From Streptomyces thermolilacinus SPC6 (GTDB lineage Bacteria; Actinomycetota; Actinomycetes; Streptomycetales; Streptomycetaceae), in assembly GCF_000478605.2 (NCBI RefSeq), contig NZ_ASHX02000001.1, forward strand, positions 1,470,383 to 1,534,382: a stretch of 64,000 nucleotides of DNA, read 5' to 3'. Positions 17,503 to 26,276 of the stretch are shown piece by piece. The translations under genes were made by a program, and so were the position numbers. A model generated the notes under the pieces. The model had not been told where the DNA came from. It did no database searches and worked only from the letters and a program-made list of their open reading frames with translations. Numbering within the stretch: the stretch's first letter is position 1; each line of letters starts with the position of its first letter.

Positions 17503-18327
17503 ATGCAGTTCCGCAAGACCAGTGCGGCCCTCGCCGCGGTTCTGACCCTTTCGATCACCGCGACCGCGTGTGGCTCCGGCAACGACAAGGGCGGCGACGG
17601 TGACAAGATCACCATCGGTATCAAGTTCGACCAGCCCGGTCTCGGCCTGAAGACGGCGGACGGCAAGTACACCGGCTTCGACGTCGATGTCGCCACGTAC
17701 GTCGCCAAGGAGCTCGGCTACAGCGCCGACAAGATCGAGTGGAAGCAGGCGCCCAGCGGCGAGCGCGAGAACCTCATCCGCAACGGTGACGTGAAGTTCA
17801 TCGTGGCCAGCTACACGATCAACGACAAGCGCAAGGCCGTCGTGGACTTCGCCGGCCCGTACTTCCTGGCCCATCAGGACCTGCTGGTCCGCGCCGACGA
17901 CAACTCGATCAAGAAGGCCGAGGACCTCAACTCCAAGAAGCTCTGCTCGGTCACCGGCTCGACCTCGGCGCAGAACGTCAAGACCAAGCTGGCCCCGAAG
18001 GCGGACCTTCAGGAGTTCGGCGGCTACTCGGAGTGCCTCACCGGTCTGGAGAACGGGGCCGTTGACGCCCTGACGACCGACGACTCCATCCTCGCCGGTT
18101 ACGCGGCGCAGAAGGAGCACCAGGGCAAGTTCAAGCTGGTGGGCCTGGAGCTCAGCGACGAGCCGTACGGCATCGGCCTGAAGAAGGGCGACAAGGAGCT
18201 CCGCGACAAGATCAACGCGGCGCTCGAGAAGATGAAGTCGGACGGTTCCTGGGACAAGTTCGTGAAGGCGAACTTCGGCCCCGCGAACTACCAGAGCGAG
18301 CCCGCGCCGCAGATCACCGAGAAGTGA
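17503..18327 (+). CDS. gluB: Glutamate-binding lipoprotein GluB
   Basis: GluB is the extracytoplasmic solute-binding subunit of GluABCD. The 274-residue protein starts with a lipoprotein signal (MQFRKTSAALAAVLTLS) and a lipobox ending ITATAC, so the mature protein should be anchored at that Cys. The SBP_bac_3 fold follows, with GFDVDVATYVAKELGY, GDVKFIVASYTI, RKAVVDFAGPYF and a C-terminal KMKSDGSWDKFVKANF. ATG at 17503 is preferred to the one at 17494 because AAGGG lies 9 bases ahead of it and directly abuts the other. Codon use is markedly Lys/Asp-rich, as expected for a highly expressed binding protein. Confidence 0.95.
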   Translation: MQFRKTSAALAAVLTLSITATACGSGNDKGGDGDKITIGIKFDQPGLGLKTADGKYTGFDVDVATYVAKELGYSADKIEWKQAPSGERENLIRNGDVKFIVASYTINDKRKAVVDFAGPYFLAHQDLLVRADDNSIKKAEDLNSKKLCSVTGSTSAQNVKTKLAPKADLQEFGGYSECLTGLENGAVDALTTDDSILAGYAAQKEHQGKFKLVGLELSDEPYGIGLKKGDKELRDKINAALEKMKSDGSWDKFVKANFGPANYQSEPAPQITEK

Positions 18328-18446
18328 GCCGCCCCGTCGCGTGAGCGGCGGGCAGCGGCAGACGCAGCAGCAGCGTGAGGCGCCGTCGGCCCCGGCCGGG
18401 CCGGCGGCGCCTCCCACGATCCAACCAGGGGAGAGCGCGGGTCAAC

Positions 18447-19121
18447 GTGTTCGACTTTCTTGATTCTCCGCAGTACGACCTGCTCGGCGCCTTCTGGGTG
18501 ACCGTCCAGCTCACCCTCTACTCGGCGCTGGGCTCCCTGATCTGGGGCACCCTGCTGGCGGGTATGCGGGTGAGCCCGGTACCGCTGATGCGGGCCTTCG
18601 GGACCGCGTACGTCAACGTGGTCCGGAACACGCCGCTGACCATCGTGATCGTCGGCTGCTCGCTGGTGCTGCACCAGACACTGCGGATCGAACTGGGCGG
18701 TGGGACGTCCAAGGAGATCGGCTTCAAGATGGCCATCCTGGGCCTGGTGGCCTACACGGGCACGTTCGTCTGCGAGGCGCTGCGCTCGGGCATCAACACG
18801 GTGCCGGTCGGACAGGCGGAGGCGGCCCGTGCCCTGGGCCTGAGCTTCTTCCAGGTGCTGACCCTGATCATCCTGCCGCAGGCGTTCCGCTCGGTGGTGG
18901 CCCCGCTGGCCAACGTGATGATCGCGCTGACGAAGAACACGACCGTCGCGGCGGCGATCGGTGTCGCGGAAGCGGCACTGCTGATGAAGGAAATGGTCGA
19001 GAACGAGTCCGACTCGCTGTTCGCCGTATTCGGCGTCTTCGCCCTCGGGTTCGTGCTCCTCACTCTGCCCACCGGCCTGTTCCTCGGCTGGGTGGCCAAG
19101 CGCGTGGCGGTGAAGCGATGA
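18447..19121 (+). CDS. gluC: Glutamate ABC transporter permease GluC
   Basis: GluC is one of two membrane subunits of the glutamate importer. GTG at 18447 gives 224 residues beginning MFDFLD and fits the family start; a longer frame upstream is Arg/Pro-rich and non-homologous. The HisM/PAAT permease pattern is clear: first span in FWVTVQLTLYSALGSLIWG, RNTPLTIVIV, and the EAA loop EALRSGINTVPVGQAEAARALG followed by LPQAFR. About five membrane spans. GGGGAGAG lies about 11 bases upstream, slightly far. The stop overlaps the gluD start by 4 bases (ATGA). Confidence 0.93.
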   Translation: MFDFLDSPQYDLLGAFWVTVQLTLYSALGSLIWGTLLAGMRVSPVPLMRAFGTAYVNVVRNTPLTIVIVGCSLVLHQTLRIELGGGTSKEIGFKMAILGLVAYTGTFVCEALRSGINTVPVGQAEAARALGLSFFQVLTLIILPQAFRSVVAPLANVMIALTKNTTVAAAIGVAEAALLMKEMVENESDSLFAVFGVFALGFVLLTLPTGLFLGWVAKRVAVKR

Positions 19122-19996
19122 CTTCCGTTCTGTACGACGTCCCGGGCCCCCGGGCCAAGCGGCGGAACATCCTGTACTCCGCGGTCTTCCTGGTCCTGCT
19201 GGGTCTCGCGATCTGGTGGTTCCTCTCGGTCATGGGCGACAGGAACCAGCTGACGGCCGACAAGTGGAAGCCGTTCGTCACGGACGGCGCCCTATGGACC
19301 ACGTTCCTCCTGCCGGGCCTCGGCGAGACGCTGAAGACGGCGTCGCTGGCCCTGGTGATCGCGCTGCCGCTGGGCGCGCTGCTCGGCATCGGCCGGCTCT
19401 CGGACCACGCGTGGGTGCGGGTGCCGGTGGGCACGGTCGTGGAGTTCTTCCGCGCCATCCCCGTCCTGCTGATGATGGTGTTCGCGAGCGCGGTGTTCGC
19501 CCAGTTCACGCCCATCGAGTCGGACGTCAGGCCGCTGTACGCGGTGGTGACCGGCCTCGTCCTGTACAACGCGTCCGTCATCGCGGAGATCGTCCGGGCG
19601 GGCATCCTGTCCCTGCCCAACGGGCAGACCGACGCCGCCAAGGCGATCGGCATGCGCAAGGGCCAGATCATGGGGTACGTGCTGCTGCCGCAGGCCGTGA
19701 CGGCGATGCTTCCGGCGCTGGTGAGCCAGCTCGTGGTGATCGTGAAGGACACGGCGCTGGGCGGCGCCGTCCTGGGCCTGAGCGAGCTGCTGTTCCAGAT
19801 CCGGCCGATCACCGCCAACTACGGCGCCAACACGATCGCCGCGTTCACCGTGGTGGCGCTGATCTACATCGTCGTGAACGGGGCGCTGACGCGGTTCGCG
19901 TCGTGGCTGGAGGGCAGGCTCCGGGGCCGCAAGAAGAGCACGGGAGCGGTCGTTCCCGTCGAGAAGGTCGACGCGAAGATGGGCGGCGGCGCGTAG
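19118..19996 (+). CDS. gluD: Glutamate ABC transporter permease GluD
   Basis: GluD is the second membrane subunit of the importer. The 292-residue protein has a cytoplasmic basic start (PGPRAKRRN), a first span near 20-38, an extracytoplasmic loop, then the permease core. That core shows ETLKTASLALVIALPLGALLG, FFRAIPVLLMM and the EAA loop EIVRAGILSLPNGQTDAAKAIG ahead of LPQAV. The C-terminal 30 residues are basic and cytoplasmic. Its ATG overlaps the gluC stop by 4 bases, so the two are translationally coupled in a probable 1:1 ratio. A strong hairpin about 75 bases downstream ends the operon. Confidence 0.93.
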   Translation: MTSVLYDVPGPRAKRRNILYSAVFLVLLGLAIWWFLSVMGDRNQLTADKWKPFVTDGALWTTFLLPGLGETLKTASLALVIALPLGALLGIGRLSDHAWVRVPVGTVVEFFRAIPVLLMMVFASAVFAQFTPIESDVRPLYAVVTGLVLYNASVIAEIVRAGILSLPNGQTDAAKAIGMRKGQIMGYVLLPQAVTAMLPALVSQLVVIVKDTALGGAVLGLSELLFQIRPITANYGANTIAAFTVVALIYIVVNGALTRFASWLEGRLRGRKKSTGAVVPVEKVDAKMGGGA

Positions 19997-20072
19997 GCGC
20001 GGCGACGGCGGACACGGCGCGCGAGGGCGCGCCGGGGAGCAGTACGGCGCGGGCGGTGGTCCGCGGGATCGT

Positions 20073-20110
20073 GTGAAGGGGCGGTGGCCGAGTGGCCGCC
20101 GCCCCTTCAC
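20073..20110 (+). terminator. Terminator of the gluABCD operon
   Basis: A 17-bp stem (20073-20089 with 20094-20110) has one G-T wobble and the 4-base loop GAGT. It can extend by two more pairs. It lies downstream of gluD and before the next gene's leader. Confidence 0.88.
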
Positions 20111-20264
20111 GCGTACGTGCCCGGCTGCCCCGTCACTTGACGCAAGCACCAGCAGTGGGTTGCATACGTTCTGTGATCACTCACCGGGTTCCAGTCGTAC
20201 ATTCATGCGTTTCCCCTGCTCATCGGAGGACCGTCCGGGTCTCAGGAGTCACAGGAGTCACGCT

Positions 20265-22136
20265 GTGGACCCGGTGATCGTCGTTGGCGGAGGACCGGTC
20301 GGGCTCGCGCTGGCTCTGGCTCTGGCCGCGCGGGACGTGCCGTCGGTGGTGCTGGACGAGGGCACCGGCGAGGACGAGTACCGGCCTGCCCGTACGGCGG
20401 TACTGCGGGCGGACACGGCCGGGTTCGTGGAGCGGCTGGGGTGCGCCGAGGCACTGCGCGCCGAGGGCGTCCGGTGGACCGGGTGGCGGTCGATGCGGCG
20501 CAGGCAGCTCGTACGGCGGGTGTCCTTCGCGGACGGGCCGTACGGGCTGGGTGGGCCGGACGGCCTGGACGGCCTGGACGCTGCCGGGGGCCGGGGTGCC
20601 GGTGGGGGCGGTTCGGTCAGCGGGGCCGGGGCGGACCACGGGCCGGGGGGCTCGGCGGGCCGGGCAGGTGGTGCGGCTGCGGCAAGCCGGGCGGCTGGAG
20701 CCTCCGGCGGGGCCGGTGCGGCGGGTCGTACTGGTGGCGCTTCCGGGCCGCCGGCCCGTGGGGACGGCGAGGACGAGGCGGACGGGTACCTCGCGGCGGC
20801 GCCGCTGCACATCCCGCAGCACGCGCTGACCGGCGCGCTGCGCGCGGCGCTCGCGTCGCCACCCGCCGCGCGGCTCGTCCAGGTCGTCACGGAGTGCCGT
20901 GTGGACGCGCTGGAGCAGGAGGCTGCCGGTGTCGCGGTCCACACGCGGGGACAACGCGAGACGTGGTGGCGCGGAAGCCATCTGGTGGGCTGCGACGGGG
21001 CGCGTTCCACGGTCCGCAAGCTGCTGGGCATCCGCTTCCCGGGGCGTACGGCGGTGGAGCGCCACGCCGTCGCCATGCTCCGGGCGGAGCTGCCGTGGCC
21101 GGGCGAAGGGGTGCTGCACCGCCGGCCGCCGTGGCGGAACGCCGGCGAGGAGGTGACGGCACGCCCGCTGCCCGGCGGCGGCTGGCGGCTGGACTGGCTG
21201 CTGCCGCCACGCGGCGACCTGGTGACGCCGGAGGACCTGGTCGTCCAGATCCGGGAGACGCTGGCGGGCTGGTGCGACGACACGCCCGCGTACGAGCTGC
21301 TGGACACGGGCGTGTACACGCTGCACCACCGGCTTGCCCGGCGCTGGCGCGTGGACCGGGCGTTCCTGGCGGGGGACGCCGCGCATCTGCTGGGCGCGCT
21401 CGGCACACAGGGCCTGGACGAGGGGCTGCGCGACGTGGAGAACCTGGCGTGGAAACTGGCCGAGGCGTGGCACGACGGCGGCCCGGCCGAGGTGCTGCTG
21501 GACAGCTACCAGGCGGAGCGCCGCACGGCGGTGGCGGCGCGGCTGCGGGCGGCGGACCAGTCGCTGCCCGTCCTGCGGGGCGGGGGCGGACTGCGGACGT
21601 ACCTGCGGGGCGGTTCCCGGCAGCATGACGCGCTGCTGACGGACGGGCATCTGGGGCGGGGGCCGCTGGGCGCTCCGCCCGCGTACCCGCACTCGCCGCT
21701 CGCGCCGGTGGACCTGGAGGGCACGGTGGAGGTCGGTACGGCACCGGGCGCACCGGTCGCCGACGTGCCGGTGACCGCGCCTGACGGCACCGCGGGGCGG
21801 CTCCGGGACCGGCTGGGGCGGGGCGTGCTGGTCATGCTGGTCGCGCCGGGAACCGGGGTGTGGGACCGGCGCCACTGGGTCACCGCCGGTGTCATGCCCC
21901 GCCTGGCCGAGGCGGTGCGGAACCTGCCGCTGCGGGGCGAGCTGCTGGTCACGGAGGCGTACCCGGGCGCGGCCGCGCACACGGTCCTGCTGGTGCGTCC
22001 CGACGGCCATCTGGCCGCCGCCTTCACCGGCGTACACCCGCAGTCCCTGCACGCGGCGGCGAAGGCCCTGCGCGGTGACACCCCCGGCCAGGCACCCGCC
22101 GAGTCCCCCGAGGAAGAAGCCGCCCACGCCCACTGA
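20265..22136 (+). CDS. FAD-dependent monooxygenase with glycine-rich insert
   Basis: This is an aromatic-hydroxylase-type flavoprotein (PF01494 class, like p-hydroxybenzoate hydroxylase and polyketide hydroxylases). The GTG at 20265 has AGGAG 7 bases upstream and gives 623 residues. Seen: the dinucleotide fold VVGGGPVGLALALALA at 6-21, YRPARTAVL, the DG motif GCDGARSTVRKLLG and the GD motif FLAGDAAHLLGALGTQG. A thioredoxin-like C-terminal domain (about 480-600) follows, as in phenol hydroxylase relatives. Residues about 92-172 are an Ala/Gly/Ser-rich low-complexity insert absent from typical relatives. No cluster partners are adjacent, so the substrate is unknown. Confidence 0.85.
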   Translation: MDPVIVVGGGPVGLALALALAARDVPSVVLDEGTGEDEYRPARTAVLRADTAGFVERLGCAEALRAEGVRWTGWRSMRRRQLVRRVSFADGPYGLGGPDGLDGLDAAGGRGAGGGGSVSGAGADHGPGGSAGRAGGAAAASRAAGASGGAGAAGRTGGASGPPARGDGEDEADGYLAAAPLHIPQHALTGALRAALASPPAARLVQVVTECRVDALEQEAAGVAVHTRGQRETWWRGSHLVGCDGARSTVRKLLGIRFPGRTAVERHAVAMLRAELPWPGEGVLHRRPPWRNAGEEVTARPLPGGGWRLDWLLPPRGDLVTPEDLVVQIRETLAGWCDDTPAYELLDTGVYTLHHRLARRWRVDRAFLAGDAAHLLGALGTQGLDEGLRDVENLAWKLAEAWHDGGPAEVLLDSYQAERRTAVAARLRAADQSLPVLRGGGGLRTYLRGGSRQHDALLTDGHLGRGPLGAPPAYPHSPLAPVDLEGTVEVGTAPGAPVADVPVTAPDGTAGRLRDRLGRGVLVMLVAPGTGVWDRRHWVTAGVMPRLAEAVRNLPLRGELLVTEAYPGAAAHTVLLVRPDGHLAAAFTGVHPQSLHAAAKALRGDTPGQAPAESPEEEAAHAH

Positions 22137-22180
22137 ACGCCCCGGTGGCCCGCCCCCGGCCGACTGCCCCAGAGCCCGCG

Positions 22181-22283
22181 CGACGGGTCGCCACGGGTCG
22201 GGCTGCCTTCAGGGCCCTGACGGGGTACTTCGGGTGGGCCGATCCCAGGGCCTCTCCGACGGGTCGCCACGGGTCGGGCTGCC
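22181..22283. repeat. Perfect 27-bp direct repeat, 76-bp spacing
   Basis: The units at 22181-22207 and 22257-22283 are identical. Each contains an internal doublet (CGACGGGTCG then CCACGGGTCG). No coding context is seen. Confidence 0.85.
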
Positions 22284-22447
22284 GGTATGCGGTCACCGCA
22301 GCCAGCCGACCAAGTGGCATTCCGCGGGAGCCCCGGTGGCCGACCACGTGGTGGTCCTCGCCTCATGCCCCATCCCGAATCCCGGCCCGCGACACGTGCC
22401 CCGGACTCCCGCACCGCCACGGGCGCGGGATGCGTCGCGTCGGCTGG

Positions 22448-22472
22448 CCGAGTGCCCGGCTCGGGCACTTGG
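22448..22472. terminator. Candidate terminator for recA-recX
   Basis: A hairpin has 8 perfect central pairs (AGTGCCCG with CGGGCACT), a 3-base loop, and three outer pairs including one G-T. It is about 130 bases beyond the recX stop. There is no T-run, so the call is tentative. Confidence 0.4.
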
Positions 22473-22600
22473 GGCTGTTCGCTCTCGACCAGTCAGGCCC
22501 CCTCGGGCTCAGGCCCGGTGGGCTTCCGCGCAAGCCGGCAGAGCCCTAGAGTCCCGCCCACGAGCCGGCGCGGGCAGCCGCAGGGCGATGAACCGGGCGC

Positions 22601-23170
22601 TCAGGTGCCGTCGAAGTCCAGATCCTCCGTGTCCTCGCCCTCCTCCTCCAGGGCGCGGCGGACCACCCGGAGGGCGAGGCCCTCGGGGTAGCCCTTGCGA
22701 GCGAGCATGCCTGCGAGGCGGCGGAGGCGGCGGTCGCGGTCGAGGCCGCGCGTGGAGCGCAGCTTGCGCTGGACGAGCTCGCGGGCCGTCGCCTCCTCCT
22801 GATCGGCGTCGAGCCGGCCGACCGCCTCGTCGATCAGGGCGGAGTCGACGCCCTTGGTGCGCAGCTCCCGGGCGAGGGCGCGACGGGCCAGCCCCCGCCC
22901 GTGGTGCCGGGACTCCACCCACGCCCCGGCGAACGCCGCGTCGTCGATCAGTCCGACGTCCTCGAAACGGGACAGGACGTCCTCCGCGACCTCCTCCGGA
23001 ATCCCCCGCTTGTGCAGCGCGTCCGCGAGTTGCTTGCGGGTGCGCGGCATCCCGGTGAGCAGGCGCAGGCAGATCGCCCGCGCCTGCTCAGCCGGGTCCT
23101 GGGGCGGCAACTCCTTCTCGGCCCTCGACGAGTCGGTGCTGCCGCCCGGCCATTCGGTGCGCCGGGCCAT
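22601..23170 (-). CDS. recX: RecA regulatory protein RecX
   Basis: RecX binds RecA filaments and limits recombinase activity. The 189-residue protein shows the repeated three-helix RecX pattern: LLTGMPRTRKQLADALHKRGIPEEVAEDVLSRFEDVGLIDD and later RALARELRTKGVDSALIDEAV, with KLRSTRGLDRDRRLRRLAGMLARKGY last (listed here only in outline). The ATG lies 3 bases after the recA stop. Its ribosome site AAGGGG is formed by the last recA codons, so translation is coupled to recA. The acidic C-terminus (EEEGEDTEDLDFDG) is typical of actinomycetes. Confidence 0.94.
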   Translation of the reverse strand: MARRTEWPGGSTDSSRAEKELPPQDPAEQARAICLRLLTGMPRTRKQLADALHKRGIPEEVAEDVLSRFEDVGLIDDAAFAGAWVESRHHGRGLARRALARELRTKGVDSALIDEAVGRLDADQEEATARELVQRKLRSTRGLDRDRRLRRLAGMLARKGYPEGLALRVVRRALEEEGEDTEDLDFDGT

Positions 23171-23173
23171 GGG

Positions 23174-24304
23174 CTACCCCTTGGCCGCTGTGGCCTTGGT
23201 CGCCTTGGTGGCCTTCACCGCGGGTGCGGGCACCGACTTCGTGGTGTCGGCCGTCGGGTCCGCCGCGCTCGCGCCGTCCGGGGCAGGCTCGGCCGCTGCG
23301 GTGTCCGGGCGGACACCGACGCCCAGCTTCTCCTTGATCTTCTTCTCGATCTCGTTGGCGAGGTCGGGGTTGTCCTTGAGGAAGTTGCGGGCGTTCTCCT
23401 TGCCCTGGCCGAGCTGGTCGCCCTCGTACGTGTACCAGGCGCCGGCCTTGCGGATGAAGCCGTGCTCGACGCCCATGTCGATCAGGCCGCCCTCGCGGCT
23501 GATGCCCTCGCCGTAGAGGATGTCGAACTCGGCCTGCTTGAACGGCGGGGCGACCTTGTTCTTGACGACCTTGCAGCGGGTGCGGTTGCCGACCGCGTCC
23601 GTGCCGTCCTTGAGGGTCTCGATACGGCGGATGTCGATGCGCACCGACGCGTAGAACTTCAGCGCGCGGCCACCGGTCGTGGTCTCCGGCGAGCCGAACA
23701 TCACACCGATCTTCTCGCGGAGCTGGTTGATGAAGATCGCCGTGGTCTTGGACTGGTTGAGCGCGCTGGTGATCTTCCGGAGCGCCTGGCTCATCAGGCG
23801 GGCCTGGAGGCCCACGTGCGAGTCGCCCATCTCGCCCTCGATCTCCGCACGCGGCACGAGCGCGGCGACGGAGTCGATGACGATCAGGTCGAGCGCGCCG
23901 GAGCGGACGAGCATGTCCACGATCTCCAGGGCCTGCTCGCCGTTGTCCGGCTGGGAGAGGATCAGGTTGTCGATGTCGACGCCGAGCTTGCGCGCGTACT
24001 CGGGGTCGAGGGCGTGCTCCGCGTCGACGAAGGCGACCTGGCCGCCGGCCTTCTGCGCGTTGGCCACGGCGTGCAGGGTCAGGGTCGTCTTACCGGAGGA
24101 CTCCGGTCCGTAGATCTCCACCACACGGCCTCGCGGCAGGCCACCGACGCCGAGCGCCACGTCGAGCGCGGTCGAGCCGGTCGGGATGACCTCGATGGGC
24201 TCCTTGGACCGCTCGCCCATGCGCATCACGGCGCCCTTGCCGAATTGCCGTTCAATCTGTGCGAGCGCGGCGTCGAGCGCCTTCTCGCGGTCGGTTCCTG
24301 CCAT
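23174..24304 (-). CDS. recA: Recombinase RecA
   Basis: RecA forms ATP-dependent filaments on single-stranded DNA for homologous recombination and triggers LexA self-cleavage. The 376-residue protein has Walker [10 protein letters not shown] near 65-73, Walker [13 protein letters not shown], loop L1 region [12 protein letters not shown], and loop L2 [17 protein letters not shown]. As in other streptomycetes, the C-terminus is a long Ala/Pro/Thr/Lys-rich tail (about 335-376). ATG at 24304 is the conserved start; GGTGG lies 5 bases ahead. An SOS operator and promoter lie about 140-165 bases upstream, and recX follows directly. Confidence 0.98.
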   Translation of the reverse strand: MAGTDREKALDAALAQIERQFGKGAVMRMGERSKEPIEVIPTGSTALDVALGVGGLPRGRVVEIYGPESSGKTTLTLHAVANAQKAGGQVAFVDAEHALDPEYARKLGVDIDNLILSQPDNGEQALEIVDMLVRSGALDLIVIDSVAALVPRAEIEGEMGDSHVGLQARLMSQALRKITSALNQSKTTAIFINQLREKIGVMFGSPETTTGGRALKFYASVRIDIRRIETLKDGTDAVGNRTRCKVVKNKVAPPFKQAEFDILYGEGISREGGLIDMGVEHGFIRKAGAWYTYEGDQLGQGKENARNFLKDNPDLANEIEKKIKEKLGVGVRPDTAAAEPAPDGASAADPTADTTKSVPAPAVKATKATKATAAKG

Positions 24305-24445
24305 GGGTTCCACCCGGTTTGCTTGAGTCGATCGCTTCACGTCAAAGACGCTAACCCCTGCCACTGACAATGCGCCTCGACGTGCCTCCCGGCCTGTGGA
24401 TAACCCCCGCCTCACCGCGCGGAGGACCAGGCCACGCCCCCATGA

Positions 24446-24471
24446 GAATGGATGTTCGATTTTAGTGTCAA
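24446..24471 (-). promoter_or_regulatory. recA promoter with LexA (SOS) operator
   Basis: On the minus strand TTGACA (24466-24471) is a consensus -35 box. GAACATCCATTC (24446-24457) follows 8 bases downstream, one base off the actinobacterial LexA box GAACN4GTTC. The same operator sequence is described for Streptomyces recA. The -10 would overlap or abut the operator (CATTCT or TTCTCA), so LexA would block polymerase directly. The leader to the recA ATG is about 130 bases. Confidence 0.8.
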
Positions 24472-24568
24472 GCGAGCCACTCCGGCTGTGGAAAACCTTC
24501 CGACGGGGCCGGGGCGGCCGGGCGCACGGGCCGTCGGGGGGAGCGGGTGGAGTACGTCGCAGCGGTCG

Positions 24569-25008
24569 TCAGCTGAGCTGCTCGGCCAGCCCGACGACGA
24601 TCCCCTCGGGGCCGCGGACGTAGCAGAGCCGGTAGCTGTCCTCGTACCGCACGAGCTCGCCGACGAGTTCCGCGCCGTGGGCGCGCAGGCGGGCCACGAC
24701 GTCCTCGATGTCGTCGACGGCGAACATGACGCGGCCCATGCCCAGGGTGTTCGCCGGTGCGTTCCTCGGCTCGGGAACGATCGCCTCCGGCTTGTGGAAC
24801 ACCGTCAGCTCGATCCGGCCGTGCCGTCCGGGGTGCGCATCATCGCGATCTCCGTCCGGACGTCGTCGAGCCCGATGACACGTCCCGCCCAGCGTCCCTC
24901 GACCGGCCTCCTGCCCTCCAGCTCCATGCCGAGTTCCTCGAAGAACGCGACAGCGGCGTCAAGGTCGGCGACCACGATGAGGACGTTGTCCATGCGCTGG
25001 ATCGTCAT
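24569..25008 (-). pseudogene. VOC/glyoxalase-family gene broken by a one-base deletion
   Basis: Two frames together make one vicinal-oxygen-chelate domain protein of about 146 residues. The first, from ATG 25008 (AAGGAG 6 bases upstream), reads MTIQRMDNVLIVVADLDAA through AMMRTPDG, then leaves frame to TAGSS-stop. The second frame resumes with FHKPEAIVPEPRNAPANTLG and ends GIVVGLAEQLS at 24569. Adding one base near 24821-24825 (a CGGCACGGCC stretch that would read GGCCACGGC) restores DGHGRIELTVFHKP, the usual family junction. Everything else, including the ribosome site, is intact, so the break is recent or a sequencing error. Relatives are glyoxalase/bleomycin-resistance-like proteins of unknown substrate. 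Confidence 0.85.
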
Positions 25009-25052
25009 GCTGATCTCCTTACTGGGGTCCGGTGGCGCCTATCCTTCCTGGC

Positions 25053-26276
25053 ATGGCCCTCCCCTCCCCCGTGCGACGCGGCCGGGTGTCCGTGCGGACG
25101 GCCGACCTGGCCGTGACCGCCGTCGTCACCGCCTTCGTGGCCGGCTGGACGGTCCTGTCCATCGTGTCCGCGCCCGCCGGGAGCGAGCCGCTCTCCCGTA
25201 CCGTCCTCGGCTGGTTCCTCGTCGCCGTGGGGTGCGGCGCGCTGCTGCTGCGCCGCAGCAGGCCGGTCGCCGTGGCCGTCGTCACGCTGCTGGCCTCGGT
25301 GGTCTACTACCCGACGAGCTCCTACGACGGCCCGCTCATGGTCACGTTCGCGCTGGCCCTGTACACGACGGCAGCGGAGGGGCGGTTCGTGGCCGCCGTC
25401 GCCCTGGCGTCCGTGACGCTGCTCGCGGTCGGGCTGGGCGAGATCCGCCAGGACCCCGGGCGGCGCCAGATCGACGACACGTCACTGGTGATGCTGGCGG
25501 GCTGGCTGATCAGCCTGGTCGCCGTCGGCCGCGCGCAGCGCACCCGGCTCGCGTACCTCCACGAGGTGGAGCAGCGCGCCCTGGCGGCCGAGCGGGAGCA
25601 GGAGGCCCGCGCCCGGCAGAGCGCCACCGAGGAACGGCTGCGCATCGCGCGCGAAGTGCACGACGTACTGGGCCACAGCCTCTCGCTGATCAACGTCCAG
25701 TCCAGCGCCGCCCTGCACCGGCTCGCCAAGAAGCCCGGGCCCGCCGAAGCCCTGCCCGCCGCCACGGAGGCGCTGGAGGCGGTCAAGGCGACCAGCAAGG
25801 ACGCCCTGCGGGAGCTGCGCGGCACGCTCGGCGCGCTCCGCCAGTCCGGCGAGGCCGCGCCCACCGCGCCCGTCTCCGGGCTGGACCGGCTGGACGAGCT
25901 GGTCGGCCGGGCCCGCGCCGCCGGCCTGGACGTCACGGCCCGCACGGAGGGCACGCCCCGACCGCTGCCGCCCGCCCTCGACCTCGCCGCGTACCGCATC
26001 GTGCAGGAGTCGCTGACGAACGTGACCCGGCACGCGCGCGCGAGGGCGGCCCTGGTCACACTGTCCTGGACGGACGACGAGCTGCGGCTGCGGATCGAGG
26101 ACGACGGGGAGGGCTCGCCCGACGCCGAGGCGCGGGGCAGCGGCCTGCGCGGCATGGCCGAGCGGGCCAGGGCGTTCGGCGGCGAGCTCACCGCGGGGAA
26201 CACCGGCCACGGCTTCGAGGTCTCGGCGCGCCTGCCGTTCACCAGCAGCCTCACCACCACCAGGGGGACCGAATGA
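25053..26276 (+). CDS. NarL-type sensor histidine kinase
   Basis: This is a membrane sensor kinase of the HisKA_3 family. The 407-residue protein has four to five hydrophobic spans (about 15-160) with almost no external domain, so it may sense the membrane or an internal cue. The phospho-His lies in RIAREVHDVLGHSLSLI near residue 201. A HATPase_c_2 domain ends the protein, with VQESLTNVTRHARA (N box), IEDDGEG (G1) and GSGLRGMAERA (G2). ATG at 25053 is used; GTG at 25032 is an alternative, and neither has a strong ribosome site. The stop overlaps the start of the next gene, its partner regulator. Signal unknown. Confidence 0.9.
   Translation: MALPSPVRRGRVSVRTADLAVTAVVTAFVAGWTVLSIVSAPAGSEPLSRTVLGWFLVAVGCGALLLRRSRPVAVAVVTLLASVVYYPTSSYDGPLMVTFALALYTTAAEGRFVAAVALASVTLLAVGLGEIRQDPGRRQIDDTSLVMLAGWLISLVAVGRAQRTRLAYLHEVEQRALAAEREQEARARQSATEERLRIAREVHDVLGHSLSLINVQSSAALHRLAKKPGPAEALPAATEALEAVKATSKDALRELRGTLGALRQSGEAAPTAPVSGLDRLDELVGRARAAGLDVTARTEGTPRPLPPALDLAAYRIVQESLTNVTRHARARAALVTLSWTDDELRLRIEDDGEGSPDAEARGSGLRGMAERARAFGGELTAGNTGHGFEVSARLPFTSSLTTTRGTE

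Larger units (their letters stand above)
22137..22600. other. 464-base gap downstream of recX
   Basis: I find no supported gene here. The region holds a perfect 27-bp direct repeat (22181-22207 and 22257-22283) and a hairpin at 22448-22472. Both flanking genes point into the gap, so it is a convergent intergenic region. Apparent frames on both strands lack start sites and coding bias. Confidence 0.6.

Noticed and set aside
22137..22600. Possible small gene in the gap before recX
   Set aside because: Frames lack ribosome sites and coding bias, and change phase around the direct repeats.
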